From Ophioderma brevispina (lineage: Eukaryota; Echinodermata; Ophiuroidea; Amphilepidida; Ophiodermatidae), in the NCBI GenBank assembly GCA_023653785.1, contig JAMKCH010005417.1, positions 212,728 through 276,727 of the forward strand: a DNA stretch of 64,000 nt. Reading direction: 5' to 3'. Positions 11,476 through 24,376 of the stretch are shown piece by piece (the stretch's first letter is position 1; the number at the start of each line of letters is the position of its first letter). Under the pieces are notes generated by a model, which did no database searches, was not told where the DNA came from, and was given only the letters and a program-made list of their open reading frames with translations. Position numbers and translations under genes: made by a program.

Positions 11476-11539
11476 AAAGACTGCAGTTCGAGCAACACAA
11501 ACAAATACACTAGACCCACAGACACACCGGAAATCGTAC

Positions 11540-11838
11540 CCGCCCGTAACGTAAATTGTTTTTGACATGGTGGGGGTGTGTTGGAAAATTTATGGAAAAA
11601 ACAAAACAGGCCTATACAGTACGTGTATGTTAATGTGCGCGAAGCGCGAGAAAATGGCTCATTTAAAAGTAATAACGGTGAATATGAGGTTATATTTGGT
11701 AAAAATTTGGTGGATATATCCCTAAACCCCCCCCCCCCCCATTATCACTGGCGTACATCCAAGGGTGGGGGACATCCCCTTAATATTTTGATGGAGGAGG
11801 GGGGATCCATACGATCATCCCCCACTGTTTGACGCTCC
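11540..11838. mobile_element. Composite MITE related to the 44950 element
   Basis: The left part (cgtaaattgtttttgacat, ggaaaatttatg, gtgcgcgaagcgcgag, aatatgaggttatatttgg) matches 44955-45200 closely. From 11748, cactggcgtacatcc begins a second, inverted end with ccccct/aggggg stem sequence, so two related elements are probably nested. Confidence 0.6.
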
Positions 11839-12592
11839 GTTCGTGGTCCGTGCATAGTTTAATCTGACGACCCGTAGGCTCGCATCGTCCTCATCGCACC
11901 TCTAGCACGCCTTTAGTGAACCCCCCCCCCCCCCCAAAAAAAAAAAACCTACGAAGGGGCCTAAGTATTGATGAAAATGGAGAGAAAGGCAGACACAGAG
12001 AAGCAGACAGACAGACGAAAAGAGAAAAGGATAGATACATATTAATACCGAAGTTGGAAACCTATAAGAGACGTGATCAAAGACGAAAGTGAAAGAAGAG
12101 AGACCAAACCGGGTAATCACACACGGGATCACTTAACTTTGGTTTCGGGAGGGGCGCGCTTTGTCCCCGCGCTTTGTTCGAGAGTTTGCGAACTTTTGTT
12201 TTGTTTTTTGTTTGTGTTGTTGCTGTTGTATTTTTGTAAAATTATCTAATTTAAAAATTAAAAAATTTTTGACATTTTGTGGGCTTAGAAGGAGTGGGCA
12301 AATTAGCAGAGCTGAAGAAACACAAATATTGTCAAATTTCGGGAACTATGAATCTGGAATTTGGGGTTAAAATAAGGGTTTTTAAAACTGAACACACTAG
12401 AGTACTCGAACCAGGAGTTTTAAAATACTGAAGAAGATCTGCGGACTGGGGTTCCTGACCACCAACCCAGTACCATATGTCATTGCCCACGCAATACAGA
12501 GCAACAGTAAAAGGATAACGAGGGACTGAAGAGTCGAATGCGGGGAGAAAGGAAGACTAGGATATGAGACTAGGCAAGAAAAGGCCGGCAAA
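11839..12592. other. Unassigned sequence with a C-run and purine patch
   Basis: Contains a poly-C/poly-A run (11921-11947) and a purine-rich stretch at 11970-12110. No supported gene. Confidence 0.3.
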
Positions 12593-13225
12593 CCCTGTAA
12601 AACATTACAGGCAATTTACAGTAAATCTGTAAAAACTTTACAGTATTTGACTGTAATTGGAAATACACGGAAAAATCGGTAAATTTTATGTTCATTTTCC
12701 ATGTCATATTATACTCAATTTAAAAAAGTGGAGCCTTTATTATTTTTCGAATTATAATGAGCATCAACAATTATTATACCCCAATTATGATTTTTAATTA
12801 TACGCATTAGTACTACCATTGAGAGGAAAACAATTACTGTAAATTTTACAGCAAATCTGGCAATGGCAGCATATTCTCAACAAAATCCCGTAAAAATTAC
12901 GCTTGTACAGGTTTTCATTCAAATTTATTACTGTATATTTTAACAGTTTGATGTAATATATTTTACAACAAACGTAAATTTTTTACAGTATAATGCAAAC
13001 CGAAAAAATTTGTTGATAAGGCCTACAAAGTTAGGGTGTTCGCAGTGCTTTTTATTCTCCACACATTTACAATCTTCTATAATAATTCACCAATATAATA
13101 TTTTTTTTTATTGTTTTGGATTAAATTAATTTTTACAGTGTACTGTAATTTTTACGGCTAAATGTGTTGGCAGAATTTCTGCCCAGATTTTCCTTTAAAC
13201 TTGTCAGTATTTTTTTTACAGTGAA
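12593..13225. repeat. TTTACAG/CTGTAAA-rich element
   Basis: At least ten copies of ttacag or ctgtaa in both orientations, such as ctgtaaaacattacag, ctgtaaattttacagc and ttttacagtgtactgtaa, across about 600 bp of AT-rich DNA. This arrangement fits a MITE family with repeated TIR motifs. Exact ends are uncertain. Confidence 0.5.
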
Positions 13226-14935
13226 GAAAAAGGAGAGCGAGAGAGAAAGGGGCCATAATAAGGGCTGATAAAAAAGCAGCGGGGGGGGGGGGTAACTGTT
13301 TATTCCTGATCGGGTACGCCCCGAGTTATAAACCAAACCGCGAAGATTCTGGGAGACTTGCAATATAGGGTTCAACCTATGTCTGTGTCAGCCTCACATA
13401 GGGTATCAATTTTACTTTTCCTATTCTCATATAGAGTATAAAAATTTGCAGGAATCTGTTAGAATGTAATTTTTGGTTGATACATGGGCCCAAACAGAAC
13501 AACTAGTCGGACCCATAAAATCGCTCAAAATGCGTTGAAATCCCGTTAAAATTCCAATTGTAATGGCAATTGTATCCATTTGAAAACAGATCTGGTCTCA
13601 GATACCAATTTTCATCGTTTTCTGAGTTACAAAGTTTCGGTCACCAACCGCGGAACCCTTGTAACTCAGGGTGTTCCCGCGCTTGGTGTTCAGTTACACC
13701 CACCTGGACAAAGCACCTATCTTGAGAATCTTTGTTTTCAATTAATTATGAATTAAATTCTGGATGCTACACATCCTAAAATTTTTGCCAAAGCATTAAC
13801 GTGACTTACTACTTCACACGAAAGCCTCTGTGTAAAGTCATCCTCACGACCTAGTGCTATTTCCTGGTCCGAAGAAAATCACACAAAATCTGTGATTTTG
13901 TCTGATTTGGACAGACAAAATATTTGTCTATGGATTTGGAGACCCGTAACGCCCTCCCCTGTCAGGGCATATCGTTATTCAAGTGTACATGTCGCCCCAC
14001 TTATTCAGCATCAATTTCATATCGGTTCTTGTGACAAGGAATGGACAATTTCGTGAGCTCTCCCACTTTTAATGATATGATCCGCCTAGCCACGAGCAAA
14101 CCTCAATTCTTGAGAAATTTGGCTCATAGGATCACTTAGATAAACTTTGATAAGTAATTTCATAGGAAGACATACCAATTAACTTTAATGAAAGCCAGGT
14201 TAGGAGGGCCAATGTGATAAGGAGGACTTGTATCTTTAGAATCACCCACTATAAAATACGAGAATTCCTTAATTTTTTAGGTGTGAACTGGAAGGGACAA
14301 GATATCTACATTTTTTGAATAGGCTGGAGGACGAGAAAGAAACTGATTCTAACCCTTCACCATTTCATTTCAAATCAAAAGCTTAATTTTCAAAATTTCT
14401 GCTCATTTCCGATTTCTGTTCATTCCGATTCACTGCCTTTTGGTGTGACAGATATCACCACAGCTAGGCCACTTGCAGAGTCTGTCAGATCTGCACAAAA
14501 TATGGGACATGCAATACTTACCCAAATGTACACCTCGAAGTTATTGTGTTAAATACCTATACAGGGTGACCCAATAAAAGCTTTACCCCAAAGAAAGTTT
14601 ATATTTTTACACTTTTTTTTTATTTTTTAAACATTCAGAATATTGTGGGATTTTATTTGATCATAAGAATGGGTAATTGGAGCCTTTCTTGGCCTGAAAA
14701 TTGTTTTTTATTTACTTGGTTGTTGGTTCTCAAATATGGTCCACTGAACAATAAGTCAGCAAACAGACTTGGCCACGGAGCATCAACTTTTCTTAGCATG
14801 GAAATCCCCAATCCCAAATCGTGCAGATCTGAAATCTAGTCTAATCTGAAAAATTTTAGAAATTGCTTCTCTTGAGCTACAAAAAAACAAAACCGTAGCA
14901 AGGGGTCAATCTGACCAAAATTTGATACAGAGTAA
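13226..14935. other. Unassigned AT-rich sequence
   Basis: No supported exon on either strand. A cagggtgacccaataaaagc motif at 14563 resembles a transposon end, but no partner end was found. Confidence 0.3.
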
Positions 14936-15525
14936 ATGAAGCTGGAGGTTTGAGGGTGGGTTATTGATCCACTCAGGTGGACCCTGGTTCAACTCTCACT
15001 TTGGATACATGCCGGGGGTTGACTAATAACGAGGTCAAACTCAAAAAAATACTAACTCAGAGTTCAGACTTTGTTGGTAACTGTATGCATGCTCCATTGA
15101 GATGTGGTAAGTGAAATTCCTGCTTTACTTCAATGGGAAGTGGAACTAAATTAGGCCATTGTGCTACCACGTCTATGGGTTAGAGCTATCTATCTAGCTC
15201 TATGGGTTAGAGCTACCTAGTAGCTCCTATGGGGTATCGATCTAGCTTAGCTAGCTTCTATGGTTATAGAGCTATCTAGCTAGCTCTATGGTGATTATCA
15301 CATTATCTTTGAATGGTGGGTTTAAATACAAGGTGTTTATTGATCACTCAGGTGAACCCTAAGTTCCACTCTCACTTGAACATGCAGAGGGTTGACTAAT
15401 AATAGAAGGTCCGAACTCAAAAATTCAGACTTTCTGTTGGTAACGGTATGGTGCCTCCATTGAGATGTGGTTAAGTGAAATTCTGCTGTACCTACAATGG
15501 GAAGTGGAACTGAATTTAGCCCTTA
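14936..15525. repeat. Tandem duplication, ~370-bp period
   Basis: Blocks in 14940-15160 (tattgatccactcaggtg, gggttgactaataa, ctccattgagatgtggt, aatgggaagtggaact) recur in the same order at 15330-15520. Each unit is followed by or contains ctatgggttagagc repeats. Confidence 0.7.
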
Positions 15526-16610
15526 TAATTTTAAGAATAATGTGATACAATATTTTTGGGTACCCAAAAATCTCAAAATGCCAAAAAGTGCATGATTGAG
15601 TTAGGGCAATTCTGTTAGTCAAACCCTCAATACTCCATTACCTTCCTCGAGTCGGTTACGTCAACGCATTCACACAGTTTGTTTTGCGTGCATATTTTCG
15701 CACCGGCTTTATACGCGTGAGTGCGTACATCAGTGATTTTGAATCAACGCTTGTGATTTAATGCTGCGCCTATTGCATTAAAACATTGACGTCACTGATT
15801 CGAGGAAGATAACCACATATCTATCTAGCTCTAAGGTTTTGGGAATTAATCTATCAGCTCTACTAAGGGTATTGACAAGCCAATATTTGTAATTCATAGG
15901 TTTGGGGGGGGGGGGGCGGGGGACCTGAAGAAAGGCTCAAGTGGGGGGGGGGATTCCCTTCAGCTTTCCCATTGTGCTACCCCCCTTTGTGTATGGGTTA
16001 GAGTTTCTAGCTAGCTCTATGGGTTAGAGCTATCTAGCTCTCATGGGTTAGAGCTATCTAGCTCAGCTCTATGGGTTAGATCTACATAGCTAGCTCTATG
16101 GGTTAGATCTAACTAGCTAGTCTATGGGTTGAAGGATCTATCTAGCTAGCTCTATGGTTCGATCTATCTAGCTAGCTCTATGGGTTATCTATCTAGCTAC
16201 TCTATGGGTTTAAGATCTAATCTAGCTAGCTCTACTGGTTAGAGCTATCCAGCTAGCTGTGGATTATAGAGCTATCTATCTATACGAGTTGATTCACCAA
16301 GTAGGCAGGAATTATTTGGCTTTAATTATTTCAGGTTATAAAGTAAACCACATATCCTAAGCGTTTTGCACATAATCGTGCGCGACACCCAATAAACAAC
16401 ATTCATCTCTTGTGTTGTCTTGCGCCTTCATATATCCACCTTTATGAGGCCCAATGGGTTAGAGCCATTTATCTAGGCTCTATGGGTTATATGATCCATC
16501 TATCCAGCTTCGATGGATGAAGCCATCTATCCAGCTCTATCGGTTAAAGCTATCTAGCTCTACATGGGTTGGAGCTATGTACTTCGATGGGTGGGACTGT
16601 GAAGTACTGA
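15165..16610. repeat. CTAG-rich ~27-bp minisatellite in three blocks
   Basis: The unit is ctatgggttagagctatc followed by tagctagct. Blocks lie at 15165-15295, 15985-16275 and 16445-16600. Units vary by frequent 1-4 bp indels. The blocks are separated by the 370-bp duplication, a CRE-MITE and other sequence. Confidence 0.8.
15630..15812. mobile_element. MITE with CRE-bearing TIRs, copy 3
   Basis: Ends are ccttcctcgagtcggttacg and cactgattcgaggaag. The right TIR has TGACGTCA (15787-15794); the left has TTACGTCA. The interior is colinear with the copies at 3715 and 8222. Confidence 0.8.
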
Positions 16611-18069
16611 GTCCATGACTGAAGTCACGGTCCACTTTTCTCCATTTTTTCCTGTGTTGGTCTTATCTAGCGCCGTAGAACCCCAGCATTACATGCATGA
16701 AGTCAAAAGTTTGTGGGCCTTAGTTTTTCTAAAGAAATGTATACACATTTCTGGACTGGAAGGTAATAACTAATAGAACTGTAATTTTGCGGTTATACTT
16801 GATACACAATCATAATTTTTATTGTACTGCCATACTACCTTATACATTCTATAAAATAAAAAAGCTCAACCAAGAAACAAGAGACCCAACCTGGAGTTTC
16901 TTGATTGTATTTCTTGGGTTACAAGTCACAAAACTCCAAGGGTTTGAAACTCCAGAGGTGAAAATTAAATCCAATTATTTTACTTCACTCCCAAGGTGTG
17001 TCCACACGATGGTCGAAAATCTGAAATCATCCCCCCTCCCCGACCATTCTCCTCTGCTTCTCCTATCGGAGAGTAGACCGGAAGTCAACATGCCTTTCGC
17101 ACGCGATATTCAAATACAGGAATTTGTCAACAAAGATGACCTCGCTAGGTCTCCCCTGCTCCTATCCCCCCGGAGCTGTCCACACGGCACGACACTCCAA
17201 TCGCAGTTTGTGCTTCACCCACAAGTTTTTTAGGGGATAAAACCCCCGCTAGACCTCGATAACACTCCACAGTTTAAAACCCCAAATGCATCTACATGGT
17301 CAAACCCCTGATCAACAAGTAAAATTTTTGGGAAAAATATCAAAAATTTGGCAATCTTTAACTAATTTTGTCTCAAAATCGCCAATTTTTACCAAAATGT
17401 TGATTTTTGGCCCCAAATCGCTGATGTTGCCCAAAATCCATCATTTTTCTTCTGTGCATTACTCATTTGGCGTAGTTTGAAAAGCCCACAATAAATTTTG
17501 ACCACAAGATTGTCTTCCAACCAGAGTAGTGATGTCACATGTCACTTCATCTACAGAGGTGTATGGGATAAAAAGAAAGCTGGGTCATTTCTGGTAGGAC
17601 TTCAAAAATACTCTATGGCAGTCAAATATTTCACTTGTATTTCATCACTCTTGTGTATTTATGGCCCAGAAAAATGAATACATTCAAATTTAATTATGGC
17701 CCTGAAACATGAATATATTTTTGCCTATTTTGAGGAAGAACTACACAATTTTAAAAATTACAAACATTTAAAAAAATGCAATTTTGGGCTGCTTAAAATT
17801 ATTTTCACCTTTGCACTTTCCAAACATTACATTATAAACAAATTTCAAACAAAACTGCCACAGAAACAAGCAATATGCCATGAACATTTACAAACACCTA
17901 TCAGTGATCCACCCAAAAGAGCAGAGGTATTCAAATTTGCAGAAATAGCTTAAAAGTGAAGGATAAGTCTGCAGAATTAGTTATTTGTTCCAACTGACAA
18001 ATTGACAGAAAAGGAAGAAAACAGCAGTGTTGAAAGATATGCATCTCCATTCATTTATGTGTTGTATTA
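16611..18069. other. Unassigned sequence with an uncertain open frame
   Basis: A 148-codon plus-strand frame at 16787-17233 is rich in Ser, Pro and Leu. It has no recognisable domain and no confirmed splice sites. The segment 17300-17420 consists of degenerate aatttttgg/ccaaaaatc motifs also seen near 3400 and 27370. Confidence 0.3.
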
Positions 18070-18430
18070 AAGGCGGACTCAGAGATTTCCCGATGAGGGC
18101 GCACTCAATTTTTAAACAAATCATGTTTTTTGCATATATGTAATGCTTGTCCATAAACTAATCACTGTATGAAATAACTAAGCTCAAATCGAAGTCCTTC
18201 ATGTAGAAAATCGCAACTTTGTCATAAAATTCCGGATCCGGAATTTTTGTTATACACAGTGTCCTATGGCACTGTTATACTGTGCATAAATGCTTACTGC
18301 ATGAAAACGGAAAATCCGATTCATCTCTAACTTTGGAATTAAGCATTTTAGGTCACTATCTTTAGTTCTAGATGACAATTTTTAATTACTACTAAAATAA
18401 ATTAGATTTCGAAATCTCTGAGTCAGCCTT
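18070..18430. mobile_element. MITE with AAGGCGGACTCAGAGATTTC ends
   Basis: The 361-bp element has 20-bp TIRs (left aaggcggactcagagatttc, right gaaatctctgagtcagcctt) with one mismatch. The interior is non-coding. A similar start, aaaggatgatacagagattt, lies at 26266. Confidence 0.8.
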
Positions 18431-18530
18431 CAAGTGTCCGCACAAACAGTAATGACTAAAATATCTGATTATGTCTTTTATGTCTTTATTAGGTTGCTTT
18501 GGTCTTATCCCTTGTATGTTATGTTAGGAT

Positions 18531-18708
18531 CAGTGGTGTAACCAGCGGGGGGCAGGGGGAGAGCACCCCTGCTCAGAACCTTTTCCCCACCAGCCCCCCA
18601 AATAAACTGACCATTTGTACACTGTCTATGGAGAAGGACCCAAATTCACCCCCTCAGAAAATACCTCGGTACCCCTTCCCCAATTTGCTAAGGTCTGGTA
18701 CGCCACTG
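18531..18708. mobile_element. hAT-type MITE, CAGTGGCATAAC family, copy 2
   Basis: The 178-bp element has CAGTGGTGTAAC and GTACGCCACTG ends and is flanked by gttaggat and cttaggat (7 of 8 matched; 18523-18530 and 18709-18716). The interior is colinear with the copy at 5382-5571. Confidence 0.9.
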
Positions 18709-18768
18709 CTTAGGATACTTTTTACAGACATGCAAGGCATAAATACAGTATTTCAATGGCTAATTACT

Positions 18769-19164
18769 ACCGTACTGACCCGAGTATAGTCCCATGTTCA
18801 ATTATAACCCCACCCCCAGATTTGAAATAATCGATGAATGGTAGAAACTTCTATTATAATCCCACCATAAGTTCTTTGCAGATTTTTTGTTACAATCATT
18901 ACCGTGAGGCTGTTTTGGTAGTTTCTTGTGAATTTCTTTACAAAACTAATTGCATTCAGTTCATTTACAGTTCTTTGTTGAACACAGACTTCATTTTACA
19001 CTTGAAATATCTTGAATAAGTTCAGCTCTGAAAAGGCTGACATTTTGATGCTTGTGTGCTCTATGTTTCTATGTTAGGACAGAGATCTTATTATAATCCC
19101 ACCCCCTAAATTCAGGCTTATTTCAGGTTAAAAACAGGTGAGACTATAAGAGGGTCAGTACAGT
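18769..19164. mobile_element. MITE with ACYGTACTGACCC ends
   Basis: The left end accgtactgacccgagtata is matched, inverted, by actgtactgaccctcttata at the right. The subterminal attataaccccaccccc and attataatcccaccccc repeat in direct orientation. Total length is about 396 bp. Confidence 0.75.
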
Positions 19165-19735
19165 TTTCATACTTCTTAAACTTTGAAGTAAAAAGTAAAT
19201 TAATCGATGCACTGCGCAGCATTATTGCGCCTTACTACAAAATGCGTTTATACACTCTTTGTCTTAGGCGCAGTCTAAATCGTGCGCGATTACGACACAG
19301 CGCATGAGGTACGAACAAAACAAATCTCTTACACGATACACAAAATAGTGGTCACATAAGTCGACAAATACCAGGCATTCCTTGTGAGACTTGTGTTGGG
19401 AGTTTATTGATTACTTTGTACTTCTAGGTTTACAGAGTATACCCATCCCTTCCTATGTCCCCTTGGCACCCTTGACCCTCTTACTCCATTCACAACATTC
19501 AAAAAGCAATAGTCTTGACAGGAAATAGCAGAATTCTTCTCTACAAGTCATCTTTATTTCTTATCAATAAATCTACTACTGCTGACACCCACACTCGTCC
19601 ATTTCTCTGTAATAATTATCCAACTTCCCCTTACATACCGGGCTTCATTTCCTATCATGATTCACTCTTGAGATGAAATGTAATATACACTTGGTTTTAG
19701 GTGTAATTTTAAAGTGAGAGACTAAGAAAATCCCA
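19165..19735. other. Unassigned sequence
   Basis: No supported gene. A GCGC-containing patch lies at 19210-19300. Confidence 0.3.
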
Positions 19736-20310
19736 TAATGCATTGCTTTGTACATTATACCAGCATGAGCTCATGAAGCTTACATAATTCCCATTCAATG
19801 CCATGCAATGACTCGCCTTCCACATTCTTTGTATGCCTGTAGGATATCAATCCCACAATAACTATGATTTGTACCATTATACCAATATGAGGCCACCACG
19901 CTCACATTCAAAACCATGCAATGGCCTGACGTTTATATTCTTTGTATGTCTGTAGGATATCAATCCCACAATAACTATGATTTGTACCATTATACCAATA
20001 TGAGGCCACCACGCTCACATTCAACATCATGCAATGGCCTGACTTTTATATTCTTTGTATGTCTGCAGGATATCAATCCCACAATAACTATGATTTGTAC
20101 CATTATACCAATATGAGGCCACCACGCTCACATTCAAAACGATGCAATGGCCTGACGTTTATATTCTTTGTATGTCTGCAGGATAGCAATCCCACAATGC
20201 ACTATCATTTGTACCATTATACCAATATGAGGTCATGGAGCTCACATAGTGTCCATTCAACACCGTACAATGACACAACTTTCATATTCTTTCATGTCCA
20301 AGAGGACATC
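19736..20310. repeat. 113-bp satellite, about five copies
   Basis: Three central units (from about 19919, 20032 and 20145) are spaced exactly 113 bp apart, sharing atgcaatggcctgac, ggatatcaatcccacaat and accattataccaatatgagg. The outer units are more diverged. Open frames crossing the array (19916-20394) simply reflect the repeat. Confidence 0.9.
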
Positions 20311-20576
20311 AAATCGATGAGATTCACAATACAGTTTATCACCAGTAGTGTTTTACCCAAAGAACCCTATATTACAACCTTCATCCAGCCTTAGGTTGAC
20401 ATCATGCACCAACATGTTCACACCCATGCTGGTTTAAGCTCACTTCTTGAAAGCACTTTAAATCAGAGCTTGCATTTACAAGCACTGGAAAGGAAAGGAA
20501 TTTTTCACTGTGTTAGGGGGAAATTCGCCTGTTACATGATTATATTGGCATGTTTTTGTATTATACAGGTTCTAGA

Positions 20577-20690
20577 TCAAATTTCCAGAATCACAGCATT
20601 TGAAGTCCCCATGACATCTTGTAGGTACTCGATCATGAATCCCCTGAATTCTTGAGCAATTTCCAAGAAGATCACTGCACCTCTTTTTAC
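20577..20690 (-). CDS. Possible terminal exon or exon relic, unrecognised
   Basis: On the minus strand the frame ending at TGA 20577-20579 reads AVIFLEIAQEFRGFMIEYLQ and then DVMGTSNAVILEI. It looks protein-like, but no good acceptor lies directly upstream. A microexon-like acceptor and donor pair at about 20706-20726 sits only ~20 bp away, too close for an intron. It may be an exon with a small lesion, or chance. Confidence 0.25.
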   Translation of the reverse strand, partial: VKRGAVIFLEIAQEFRGFMIEYLQDVMGTSNAVILEI

Positions 20691-22650
20691 CCCACAGGTT
20701 TACCTAAAAGAATTGCTACTTGCACTGTACAGAGCACATAATACAATGCATTGTGGGATTGCTCCAAACTGCCTCTATTTTCAAGTGGTGGCAGATGGTG
20801 GGATTACCACATATTCCTGACAGGTGGCAATAGTTGTAAAAGGAATCTTTAATCTGACAAAAATTTAGATCTTGATCAAAGCATATTCCCTGTGGATAGT
20901 TCACAAGGCAAAACTTAACTTTCGGAAAATTTTGCTCACATTCTATTACGGCAAGTTAAATCTTAATAAATGCAGTTATTCAACTAAGTTTGTAAATCCT
21001 TTGATTTGTTCTAATTGATTTGTCCTTCACATAAGGATTAGGAGGGTCGATGTGTAGGGTAATAGGAGGGTATAGGGTTTCTTCCCACAATGAATTTCTT
21101 CAATACAATTTTGAAGATTGGGATGAGTTCTGTCATTTAGGTACTTTTTGTCACTATAAACTCATGTGACAACCGTTGCACACCTTGTTTGGAAGAATGG
21201 CATTGTGGGAAGAATGAATACCTCCTTTCTGTTAAGGGTTAGGATTCATGGTCTAGGGTGTATGACTTATTACGAGTTGAGGGATAAGTTGGGGGTAGGG
21301 TTAGCAGTGATAAAATAAATGAGATGAGTGATTAATATGGGACACCAGGGTGCAACACATCCATTTAATAGTCAACACCAGCAATGAAGCACTTTCAAAA
21401 ATATTTAATATTGGCCAAGAGAAAAAAAAAAAACAAGTTGGTATCAGAAGACCGCCACATGTTTTTTAAAATTGGTCTTTAGCACATTATCTTTTTTTTT
21501 TTTTAGTTTTGTCATTGATTTTTTTTTGAAAAAAATTTTCAGAAGAAAAAAAATGAAGTCAGCTGAAAAAATGGGTAAAAAAAGTGCATTTGCATTTGCA
21601 TTTTTCACATTTCTTCTGAGACAAACTTAATTCACCAGTTAAATTCCAACTTCATATGAATTCCTTTAAGTAAAGGTGGTTTACTACAGAGTGTATCAAA
21701 GCATATATCTCACTTGGAAGGCTAGGTGTCTTGTGTGCCCATCTTGTGTATGGTATTAAAGGTGTGTTCGTGTTCAGATTTTCATACACTGTGCTCTTTG
21801 GTACAAAGAGAGTGATACTTAAATGCACTCACTTTAAACCACCAATTCAAGAATGCTGTGGTTCTTATAATAGGAGTAATAGAGCACATTGCAATGATTT
21901 ATACAACAGTGGTGGAACTTGGGGGGGGGGGAGAGCAGCAGGGGCCACGGCCCTTCACTTCTGAAAGTTTTCAAAATTGACTGTTGATACATGTGTGGCT
22001 TATTATAGTTGCATGAGAAAACGATGGTAAAATATTGAAAATTGCTCAGATAAAGTGCCAAGTGGTCCCTCCACTTTAAAAATCATTCTGCAGCCGGCTC
22101 TCTACGCTATACGCCAGAGGGAAATTGATTTGGAGGCTAAAATTTCAGAATGAGAAATATAGGGCCTTTCACAACAACTTCTGGTTAAGTTGAGTGGGTG
22201 TGGCTTATGATGAGAACACAGACACCTTAACTAAGGGGATATCAATGGAATAACATTCACCTATCAGTAATGTAAACTTCTATTCCAGTCAAAATCACTG
22301 ACTGCTTGACCATACTGAATAGTTTGTTTATTTTCATTAAATATTTTCAGCAAACTAATGACCATATTTTTTAAAAACCAGTACACAAAGCCATTTTATC
22401 AAATTAAGTTAAATAAAACTATATAGTGGGTTCATAATGTAATGATTTGAATTGAAAATTCCCACAAATCACTGATTGATGCAATTATGTTATTACCTCT
22501 CAAGAACTGATAAATAGACTACCTCAGAGCCCCCCCCCCCAACCCTGCACTGTAAATTAGACTCTGGCCATTGTGACACTTACTACATCATAAATAACAA
22601 ACATCTTAATCAGTCTTGTTGTTTTACCTCACATTTTTGTGGGTCAATGG
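20691..22650. other. Unassigned AT-rich sequence
   Basis: No supported gene. Contains palindromic fragments around cccacaatg/cattgtggg (21087, 21200) and a G-run at 21922-21932 resembling a decayed CAGTGG-type MITE end (acagtggtggaac). Confidence 0.3.
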
Positions 22651-23186
22651 CCCGGGGGGCCACTCAACCTAAATCTGTTTTCATCCCGCAAGCAGAAGAA
22701 CGCTGAAAGGGTAGGCTTTTCACATACACCACGGCGCGGACCGTACGGACCGCGAAAAGGGTCACAAATCCAAGCAAAATGCCCAAAAAGGGTATCATTT
22801 TCGCACTCATCAAGTCAGCGTTTAGGGTAGCCAATGGCGGATCCGGCCCCTCCTTACCGAAAACACAAAAAATCTAAATGGACCCAATAACATACTTAGC
22901 GTAGACAACAATCCTCCTGTACTCATGATAATAGCCACATTTTCCGCGCTCGCGCGTTTTAAAGGAATCACAGAGACCAGATTCAGTGCAGGGCAAAGCA
23001 AATTAAAGAAATTTCAGATTTTGTGAAAATTTCCTAGTGCCGCTTTAAGGGTATGCTTTTAGGGTTTATCCGTGATAAGGGGTAGTCTGAATGAAGGAAA
23101 GATATCTGCGTTTAGGGTCAGATCTGAAAGGTCCTGCTTGAGGATGACAACACGGGAAAGTATGTAAGTGGCCCCCCCCCCCGGGG
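22651..23186. mobile_element. MITE with CCCGGGGGGCCACT ends
   Basis: Left end cccggggggccactcaac; right end gtaagtggccccccc with ggggtgc. Subterminal parts share cgtttaggg and gggtatgctttt/ggtaggcttttc motifs. The GC-poor middle (22845-23040) differs in composition and may be a later insertion. Confidence 0.65.
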
Positions 23187-24376
23187 TGCAATTTATCTCT
23201 TCCTGAAATCCAAGGACAACAAAGTTCAAGAGCCTAAATAAAAAATGAAAATGTTAAAAACAAAACATGCAGCAATTTACAGATCAGTATGCCAAACCAC
23301 AGGCCCCAACAGATTTACCATTCCTATGTTTGCTAGTACAAAAGCATATCAATCATGACACAAGTGATTATCAACTTCCTGGAAAGCAGGTAGGGGTGCA
23401 GCACTGTTCAGGCACATAACCTAGTGTGACCTGCAATAGCCCATCAAAACCCCCTATATTCTGTCCAGCTTGAAGTAAGAGTAGCGAGCGGACGTGTAAC
23501 ATTTTACCGACTTTCAGCGCGAGGGTAGGCAGAGCACAAGCACATTGCAACTGAAAGGCGGCACTTGGTGTACACGCGCGTCGTCACTTCATACTTCAGA
23601 CAAGACAAAGTATAGTACCAGTTCTCTAAATACTCTTGAGTCAAGAGGACATATACCAGCAATATGCTTGTTGCAAGCAAAAACCAGAATATTTCCTAAT
23701 TATATGACATAAACTTAGAGTGATGGTGCCTGAAATTGAAAGGTGCATGATAGGCTAAAATTGCTTCCAAAATCTTTTATTGATGCACATGCTGTCATAA
23801 CTGTATTACTTTTAATATATGCACAGCATGTTCAACATATACTCAAATATGCAAAAGGCTTTTGAAATTGATTAGGCCTATGGTTAATGTACTGAAAGTA
23901 TTAATTAGGCCAATGGTCTCATACCCAATTGTCTATGTGTCAAATTCATAATACACAATTGAATTGTGTCCTCTGTAAACAAAGAAAAGAGAGTTACAAA
24001 ATATCAATTGAATAATATACCTTATTTGTAATTGGTTCTTTCTGGCTGTTGATGGGGAGAAATCGGAGTGATTGCTGCCATGGTGCTATGCAAGAAGAAA
24101 ACTGCCTTGCTTTTGTGATTAAAAATAACAAAAGTGAGCCATTTTTCACTTGCCAAGCACCAGTGACAGTATTTCACACCAGTTTTGCCCCATTAACAGC
24201 AGGAAAGCACCAATTACGAATAGGTCTATTAAGGCATTTTATTTACCAGAAAATAAGGTGGGGGAAGCAGTACCATACCTTGGTATATGTTAAGATTTCT
24301 AAGTAAACATTTGACCAAGTATTCACGTTGGTCCAGAGATAAATACTACCATACAAAACAACAGAATGACTTTTTT
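23187..24376. other. Unassigned sequence
   Basis: No supported exon on either strand. A GCGC-containing patch lies at 23490-23590. Confidence 0.3.

Noticed and set aside
19916..20394. Repeated MQWPD...ILCMS frames
   Set aside because: They follow the 113-bp satellite and change frame with each unit.
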